Source of the DNA: Pithys albifrons albifrons
Lineage: Eukaryota > Chordata > Aves > Passeriformes > Thamnophilidae
Direction of reading: 5' to 3'
NCBI RefSeq assembly: GCF_047495875.1
Contig: NC_092462.1
Coordinates: 28,412,523 to 28,476,522, forward strand
Length of the DNA stretch: 64,000 nucleotides
A program made the translations under genes and the position numbers. Below are positions 57,801 through 64,000 of this stretch, one piece after another. Positions within the stretch are counted from its first letter, which is position 1. Every line of letters begins with the position of its first letter. The notes under the pieces are model-generated. The model was not told where the DNA came from and did not search any database. It saw nothing but the letters and a program-made list of their open reading frames with translations.

Positions 57801-58589
57801 TTTCTGACCCTTGGAAGTTCTCCAAATGTCTAGATACAGATAAAGAAGAGATAGATGAAGAGCTTGCGTGTTTTTTAAATATTTTCTCCTCCTTGCATAC
57901 TATAGGATGCAGTAGTTGGTTGGTTGACTTTTTTTTCTCCCTCCCCGAAGTTATAAATGTCTTAAAATACAAGGTGACTATTCTGTTTATGCTTCATGAA
58001 AGGACCCTGTTCAGTGCAGGGATCCCTCTCATTCTAGATAAGATAATGCTAATGGCATCAGGAACTGTATAAACTCCTTTGCCTACCCCAGTGATCAAGG
58101 TTAACAAAAGCAAAGTCAGGGGGTTTAAGGTGAAGGGCGGTTTAACTGCAGGATGGGAAGGCGGGCAGTGCTGGGATCTTAATCAGAGTCTGGGGGAGAT
58201 GCTGGGTTTGTAGGAGTGTTGGGGTGGTCGTGGCTGCAGCGCCGTGACGGCGGCAGCTTGCTCTCTCCTGGTTAATCGCCACCAAAAAAACCAAGAGGAA
58301 ATGTTTCCACAAGCCTATATACCACATTAACATGGGAAGAACTTTGTTTTTGACCACTCTTTGCCAAGCCTTTTCTGCGGCTTTGGATACTGTCTACCAT
58401 TTCCCAGCTTGGCTCCCCTGCAAGACACAGAGGCAGGTACCTCAGGAGCAGGGCCACAAGCGCGCTTCATCGTCCACAGCGGTCACGCTTGAACCCAAAG
58501 AAAATTGATTTATTTGTTTGTTTGTTTGCGTTAGCAAAACGCTGTGTTACTCTTTGGACAAAAAAGAGTGACCTTTTTAAAAGCTTCCC
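54826..58589. other. Spacer between gene B and the UBA6 promoter
   Basis: No exon or mobile element recognised. AT-rich at the left (54830-55030), with CpG content rising from about 57480. It contains the strong CTCF-core match at 57516-57529. A 110-codon open frame at 57740-58072 has no recognisable domain and I do not call it a gene. I see no gene between the protease and UBA6. Confidence 0.6.
57516..57529 (-). promoter_or_regulatory. CTCF core motif, reverse orientation
   Basis: GTGCCCTCTAGTGG is a 14 of 14 match to the reverse complement of CCASYAGRKGGCRS, the CTCF core consensus as I know it. It sits about 1.1 kb upstream of the UBA6 CpG island and 4.7 kb after the gene B stop, a natural place for an insulator. 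Occupancy cannot be judged from sequence. Confidence 0.6.
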
Positions 58590-59120
58590 GTCCCAGAGCA
58601 GGCTGTCACCGCCGCCATGTCGCCCCAGCCGCGCCTCCTCCGGGCGCAGGGGCGGCCCCGGCCCGGCCCGGCCCCTCGTGTCGGCGCAGGCGGGGAAGCG
58701 CCGCGGCACCGGCGCCGCCGCTTCCCACCCCCTTCCTGCTTCTTCCCCCGCCGCCGCCGGCCGCGCTCGGGCCTGGATCGCCACGCCAGACCGCCGCGGG
58801 GTGAGGGCGGGCGACAGCGGGGCCGCCGAGGCGAGTGGCGGTGCCCGGCGCAGCAGGAGTCCCGGGATTCGGAGCGTGGAGTGGGGGCTGCAGCCGCGGG
58901 CTCTGCTGGCACCGGGTCGGGTTGCATTCGGCAGAGCCGGGGGACTGTCTGCGCTCGCCGCGGGAGCTCCGAGCTGTCGGTGTGCCTTCATTAGCCCACC
59001 TGGGCAGCAGCTGTGGATCTGTCTGAACGTTCTCTCTCTTGTCTCTCCACCGACTGAATAGGGAGCCTGCATCGGCTGGGGTCGGCCGCTGGAACCCTTG
59101 GTAGGTGGGATGAGTCCAGG
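58590..59120 (+). promoter_or_regulatory. UBA6: CpG-island promoter of UBA6
   Basis: Sharply GC-rich and CpG-dense compared with the AT-rich remainder, with GC-box-like GGGGCGG sequences and GCCGCCATGTCG (a YY1-like sequence or a strong start-codon context). Such islands mark promoters of broadly expressed genes, fitting UBA6 just downstream. Long open frames on both strands here reflect the scarcity of stop codons in GC-rich DNA. The start of transcription is not resolved. Confidence 0.8.
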
Positions 59121-59187
59121 CCTCCCTGCCATCCCAGCGTGCTGAACAGCAAGTAATTGCCACTGCTTCAACCTGCACTAATCGGAG
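59062..59187 (+). other. UBA6: Putative UBA6 5' leader exon
   Basis: A GGAG/GTAAGG donor at 59187/59188 closes this stretch, and a pyrimidine-rich CTCTCTCTTGTCTCTCCACC...AATAG ends at 59061, so it may be an internal leader exon or the end of a longer first exon. Joined to the exon at 61375 it keeps a frame open from a TGA (59111-59113) but offers no ATG, so it is read as untranslated. Another possible donor (GTAGGT) lies at 59101. Confidence 0.5.
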
Positions 59188-61374
59188 GTAAGGAACACCG
59201 TGGAAACAGCACACGCTACAGCTCCTGTGCCTTCGCTGCTCTTAAGAGCATCTTGGTCCTTCTCAGTTTGTCCCTGCGTTTGTCGCAGAGATAGTTGAGG
59301 TTCTCGAAAATTAAGGACATTACTTACACAGTTAAATACAAACCTGGCATTAAAACTGTTAGCGTTGGCTTTTAAAAGGAAATAGACAAGTGTATAAATG
59401 TTGAGCCTCTGGGTAAGAACTGGGACATAATGTTAGAATGGCTTTTTTACCTTCACTTATTTGAAACTGATTCAGTGCTGGTTAAACTAAAATGAGAAAT
59501 ACAACTTAGATGCGGGAATACATTAACCAAAGTTTGTCCATTAAGTCCTCCTTGCAGCAGGATGTGTTTTGCTGTACCTGATAGTTGTACTGGGAGCATC
59601 TCAGTGCTGTAACTGGGAATGCAAGGGGAGAATAGGGAATTAATAAATACATGGGAAGAGCCACTGTCAGACGAGAGTCTGTGTGATACAGGTGGTGAAG
59701 GTTCACTTGCCGGTTGATCGCACAGACTAATTGTTTATAAAAGACTTTTTGGGAGGGCACACGCATTGAGTTGGCTGTCAGCAACCACAGTGGAGGGAGC
59801 TGAGTGTTTTTATCCAGGCGTGTATCACCTTCCCCACCCTTTTACCACGCTCGTTTTGTGTTGGATAGGCCCAGAATGTCAGTGCTGTTTGTGGAGGGGG
59901 GTTGTGGAGAAGCAGAACACTCCTGGAATTGTTGCTCTGATCTGATGATGCTAGCTTGCTCTGAGTGGAGCTTCCAGTATTTGCGTCTCAGGCACTGGCT
60001 GTAGTGAAGGCTTCTGCTGAAGCCTGGGATTGTAAGATGAGGTGTGTTGGGCTCTGGCTTGAGATCTGGGTCCTAGGATGGTCTAGTAACAGGGACATTG
60101 CCTATCTTCAGCCCTTGTTGTGTAAGGACATGGGAGCTGCACTGGAGTGGTGTAGATTGTGATGGAAGTGGCTCATGCTGATCGTCTTTTGTGCTAGCTT
60201 ATGTGTAGAAATTAGTAACCACACTATGGAAGAGCTTAACTGCTGAGATCTGTGGCTTGTGTCCAGTGTAACTCTTGTCTTGCTGTGCTGCTTCAGCACT
60301 TTCTAAAAATCAAACCGACAAATTTTGGATCAGAATGTTGCAGCCTCCAAGTTGTGACAGGCTGCAGGTGCTATGCTTCAGAAATGTTAAAATGTTTGCA
60401 AAAGCCACCTGAACAGTAAATCAGAATTATGTTTTGAAAGTTGTTTTAAGGTATCTATGCTCTCGAAGGCAAAAACTCCTTAGTATGTCTGGGCTTTTCA
60501 ATGTCCCAGGAAATAAAGTTGTCAGCTATGTCTGGTTTCCAAGGCAGTTTGTAGGGAGTTGAAATAAGATGTGTGACCTGGAACTTCAGTTGTGTCGGAA
60601 GGTACACATGGGGTCTAGTTTGCTCATCCTGTATTTGATGGCAGTCACCTGCCAGGTTCAGGAAGCACCAATTCCCGGCCATCATGCTTAAGAAACAAGC
60701 TGCCCAGAGGCAGTTTATTCCTAATGCTGGTGCTTTGTTATCACCAACTTAACAATGCAAATGTCCTTGCTAATGGTTGAAGGCCTCAATAGCATAAATT
60801 ATATTTTTCTTGAAATCCTATTGAATTGTTTAACTGTGTGTCTTAGCTAAGTATTGCATTAATTCAGATCTTTGGGTGTTGATTTCTTCAGTGAGCTAAA
60901 ACAGTTACTTGTTTCCTAAGGATTTTCAATTAGCATAGAAGTAGTGCAGCATAAATGCCTATTTCTTGTAATTCGGGGATCTCCTACCTGCAGAAAAACC
61001 TACTGATCAGGTAGATGCACATTGATCAGCTTGGAGCTGTTAATATAGAATGAACTTGCACATTCAGTAAATCTAACTGTGGCAAATAAAAGAAATAAGT
61101 CTTGTATTTCCTCCGGGGGGAAATTAAAATACATGTTTGTATTTTGAAAGTATTTATCGAGGATTTAGGGTTCTTGTCTTCTGGCTCCTGTGTGTTTTCA
61201 TTACCTAAGTGCTGTGGTTTTCTACAGTCTTCCTAAGGTACAAAGTGATTCCTACCTAACATCAGTTTGGTGTTTTTTAGTTCTTTTGATGAACAACTTC
61301 TTGGGGTGGGAAGGGGTGCCAACTGTGAATTGCATCCAATGTAACCAGTTTATTTCTTTTTGTAACCCTTCTAG

Positions 61375-61437
61375 TTCAAACAAATCACATTTCATCATGG
61401 CAGCAGACTCCATGGAAATTGATGATGCTTTGTATAG
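61375..61437 (+). CDS. UBA6: UBA6 first coding exon (22 UTR bases, then 13 codons)
   Basis: The acceptor is CCCTTCTAG and the donor GTAAGT at 61438. ATG at 61397-61399 (context ATCATGG) starts MAADSMEIDDALY; phase 2 out. The bases before the ATG read SNKSHFI in frame, resembling STNKNLPI before an internal Met of human UBA6 as I recall it. Confidence 0.92.
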
Positions 61438-63817
61438 GTAAGTACGTCTGATTTTTAAGCGTTGCTTCTGTCTTTTCAGGAACACTTATGTTGCATGCAG
61501 TAATGTCAAAGACAAGGCTTGAAAACACTGCTGTCGGTTAGTTAAAGGTGTGGGTAGTTGTGTTGCTGTGCCCTGCCTTTTCTAAGGCAAAAAACTCAAA
61601 GTATTCAGCCAGTGAAACAGAACTCACTTCTTGCTAATTAAGTGGTGGGAACTGGTTGAAGATGCAATTCATTTTTCTTAAAATTGTTCCATTTTTGGTC
61701 TCATAAAGGATATTTTTTGACCATTATTAGTATTTGAACAGTAAATAGTATAGGTCAATACAATGGAGTTGTACAGAGTTCCAGTAACACCAATGTACTT
61801 TTTTGAAAACAGGAATAATACTTCTCCTATTTATAATACTTATTTCTTTCTGCCTGTAGCTTGTTGCTGCTTTGACAAAGTAGATATTCCTCTCTTTCTT
61901 CTTCCTCATCTTCTTTCATTACCTTCTTTTCACTTTTTCTGTTACGTTGTTTATCACCTTCATTCCCCAGTCTTTGCCAGTATCTCTATGATCCTCCAGA
62001 CTTCGGAGTGTTGGATTTTTAGGCTTTTTTGGTAGATCTAAAAAAAAAAAAAAAAAAGGTGTTACTAGTTTTATTTTCATTTGTTAGCTAGTGGTGTGTT
62101 GAGATCACTTGGCGTGGCAAGAGTTCAGAGAACCTCTACTGGAACAAATGGTATCCCTGACAGTGTGGTGGGATGAAAAGCTTATTTGTATATTAAATTT
62201 AAAAACCCCCAACATGTATGCTGAACAAATGAGGCTTCTCTTTAATTTAGCACAATGCTTCTGGTGTCATATGTATCACTCTACTTTTTGGCAGTAGTCT
62301 CATGAAAGTTATGCTTTTCTGTAATGAAAAAGGTGGTGTTTTTAATTGTATAGTTGGAAGTTAGGAGTCTTTCAGAGTTCAGGATCTGACTACAAAAGGT
62401 CTCTGGTTTGAGGATTTCTGATAAGAAAACAATTCTTTTGCTGGCTTGTGTCTTGAGTCGTTAATTCCAAGAGCCTGTTATCCTCAAGAAGTTTTACACT
62501 GGTTTAAAATGATAAATTACTTATCTTCTCTAAAACCTGTCACTGACAAGCTCTGTACTAAATGCATTTCACTATATGGATTGTGAGTGCAAATATTACA
62601 TTTGATCTACATTTATTTTCTGAAGTGCTGTAGAGTTCAAATCCACAGGGTATGTCCTCAGCTGTGTGTTGGATGGAGGGCTGGTAAAGTGTGTACGTGT
62701 CGCTAATGACACATACTTACCTGCAGAACTTGCAATTGCAGATTGGAGTCTTATTGGGATGATAGAATAACTGAAAACATTTGAACTTTTTTCTTTTGAA
62801 TGACTGGGAATTCTTGACTTGCTTTAATATGCTCTTGACTTTGTTTCCCTCTTGTTTTGGTCTGAATTTATCTCTGCTGTAGTCGTCAGAGATATGTTCT
62901 TGGAGACACAGCAATGCAGAAGATGGCTCAGTCCCATGTCTTCCTGAGTGGCATAGGCGGTCTTGGTGTGGAGATTGGTAAGTTAGATAGCATTTATTTA
63001 AGGAGATACTAAGTGTATGTGAATGTACTATCCCAGAATACTTGTAAACCTTAATTTTAAATATAATAAGCATGTCTGAAGTATCTGAGTGAATTTATAT
63101 ATGCATGGTGTGTATGACTAATATAGCAGATGCAGGCAGGATCCTGGACTTAAGTTATCATTTTAACTAGAACAATTTTTCAAATTTTACTTTAAAATGT
63201 GCTCCCATGGATCAGATTGCTTTACCCAAAATCTTGTGTCTTGGGTGAAGGTTACAGTGAATAATCCAAGTTACTCCTTTAGGCATCAGTATAAAGGAAT
63301 GTAATACAAGAGCAGCTGTAGCCCAAATTCTCCCAGTGTAGGAAATGGGAGGGTGGGAGGTAGGAGAACAGCACAGTTTGGTGAAAAATACTGCCCTGGT
63401 GCAATTTCCCTTACTCTTCATGAGCAGGACTTTCTTGGCTGGTTCCTACCTGAGGTATTACTCCTTCAATTGGCTGTAATGGTTCTCTGCATCAGTTGCC
63501 AGAGCAGTCGTGATTTTGCAGTTTATTGTCTTTAGTTTCTGTGTAATCACAATTGTGGAATGAACAGCTGACAAATGATAACTGTAGAGAGCCTTTTTAA
63601 CCTTGCTCGTGTTATTTTGCTTTCAGTGGTGCTGTAGAATGCTTGAGCCAAATGTAAAAGAGGAAAAAACCTTACGCAATGAAGTTTTTAAAAATTACAT
63701 ACTGTTATTTTCCACCTACATAACTATCCAATCACAAATTTGCAAGAAACCTGCAACAGTCTCTCATTCTCTTTTTGTTTTGTTTTAGCCAAAAATATCA
63801 TTCTGGCTGGGGTAAAG
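61397..63817 (+). CDS. UBA6: UBA6, ubiquitin-like modifier-activating enzyme 6, N-terminal exons (continues off right edge)
   Basis: Exons 61375-61437 (coding from ATG at 61397), 62883-62977 and 63789-63817 join to give 55 residues: MAADSMEIDDALYSRQRYVL, then DTAMQKMAQSHVFLSGIGGL, then VEIAKNIILAGVK. This is the opening of the ThiF-like first (inactive) adenylation domain of E1 enzymes, including GIGGLG in the dinucleotide-binding-loop position. UBA6 is a cytosolic E1 of about 1050 residues; in mammals it adenylates ubiquitin and FAT10, forms a thioester and charges UBE2Z (USE1). Only about the first 5% lies here; the catalytic Cys is outside. All junctions are GT-AG with matching phases. Human UBA6 has extra upstream residues not encoded here in the apparent frame. 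Confidence 0.95.
61438..62882 (+). other. UBA6: UBA6 intron
   Basis: Ordinary AT-rich intron with an A homopolymer of about 18 bases at 62041-62058. No exon or element recognised. Confidence 0.75.
62883..62977 (+). CDS. UBA6: UBA6 second coding exon
   Basis: The acceptor is TCTCTGCTGTAG and the donor GTAAGT at 62978; phase 2 in, phase 1 out. It encodes RQRYVLGDTAMQKMAQSHVF and LSGIGGLGVEI, almost as in mammalian UBA6. Confidence 0.96.
63789..63817 (+). CDS. UBA6: UBA6 third coding exon (29 bases)
   Basis: A very short exon, AKNIILAGVK, between TTTTGTTTTAG and GTATGT at 63818; phase 1 in, phase 0 out. Its residues continue the Rossmann helix seen in every E1. The next exon is beyond the window. 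Confidence 0.93.
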
Positions 63818-64000
63818 GTATGTAAAACAGTTCTATTTTTTGGTAATCTTGGGTGAGCATGAGAAACAGGTACAAGTTTCTGAATCCATTTTTCAATAGA
63901 AGGATTGCAAAACATTAGAGAACCTGGGGATGAAAACTTTCAATTACCTTAAAGTTCTAGTGATATGGTCAGAATCTCATGTTAATGTCCCTTGCTCATA

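Noticed and set aside
57740..58072. A 110-codon frame upstream of the UBA6 island (MRELNAKIMHW...)
   Set aside because: No recognisable domain, no splice or poly(A) context, and plausible random length. It cannot be supported as a gene.
58467..59214. Several long open frames on both strands in the CpG island (up to 234 codons)
   Set aside because: GC-rich DNA has few stop codons. The predicted proteins are Ala/Pro/Arg-rich low complexity with no domain and overlap in several frames at once.
62630..62650. A tRNA B-box-like sequence (GTTCAAATCC)
   Set aside because: No A box at the right distance, no acceptor or anticodon stem pairing by eye, and no T-run terminator. Not a tRNA.

Overview
The window is vertebrate nuclear DNA, most likely from a bird. 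The evidence is intron-split genes with clean GT-AG junctions, two decayed CR1-type LINE fragments, and an internally deleted LTR that I recall as a common avian endogenous-retrovirus family. All recognised genes lie on the + strand. Most of the window is intron or intergenic DNA. No prokaryotic features, CRISPR arrays, insertion sequences or tRNA genes were seen.

Layout. (1) Positions 1-about 3070: the last four coding exons and 3' UTR of a TMPRSS11-type transmembrane serine protease (gene A), whose 5' part lies off the left edge. (2) About 3070-20115: intergenic DNA and the presumed first intron of the next gene, holding two CR1 fragments, the LTR remnant, a weak CTCF-like site and two weak candidates for the missing first coding exon. 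(3) 20116-52774: a nearly complete second TMPRSS11-type gene (gene B, best match TMPRSS11E/DESC1). Nine coding exons encode a membrane anchor, a SEA stem, an activation site and a complete S1 catalytic domain. (4) About 52775-58600: 3' UTR and intergenic spacer, with a 14/14 match to the CTCF core consensus at 57516-57529. (5) About 58590-64000: CpG-island promoter, leader exon and first three coding exons of UBA6, a ubiquitin-activating E1 enzyme that continues off the right edge.

Genes A and B are tandem paralogues. Their last four coding exons share intron phases, the last two have identical lengths (143 and 162 bases), and both keep the His/Asp/Ser triad with Asp189 (trypsin-like, Arg/Lys specificity). 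A TMPRSS11 cluster beside UBA6 agrees with the vertebrate arrangement I recall. UBA6 belongs to an unrelated pathway (ubiquitin activation), and the CTCF-like site lies between it and the proteases.

I found no convincing new biological system. The more interesting points are an orphan half-cystine beside an N-glycosylation sequon in gene A, a non-valine residue at activation position 17 in gene A, an oriented pair of CTCF-like sites around gene B, a perfect 130-base GGAA microsatellite, and an apparently short UBA6 N-terminus.
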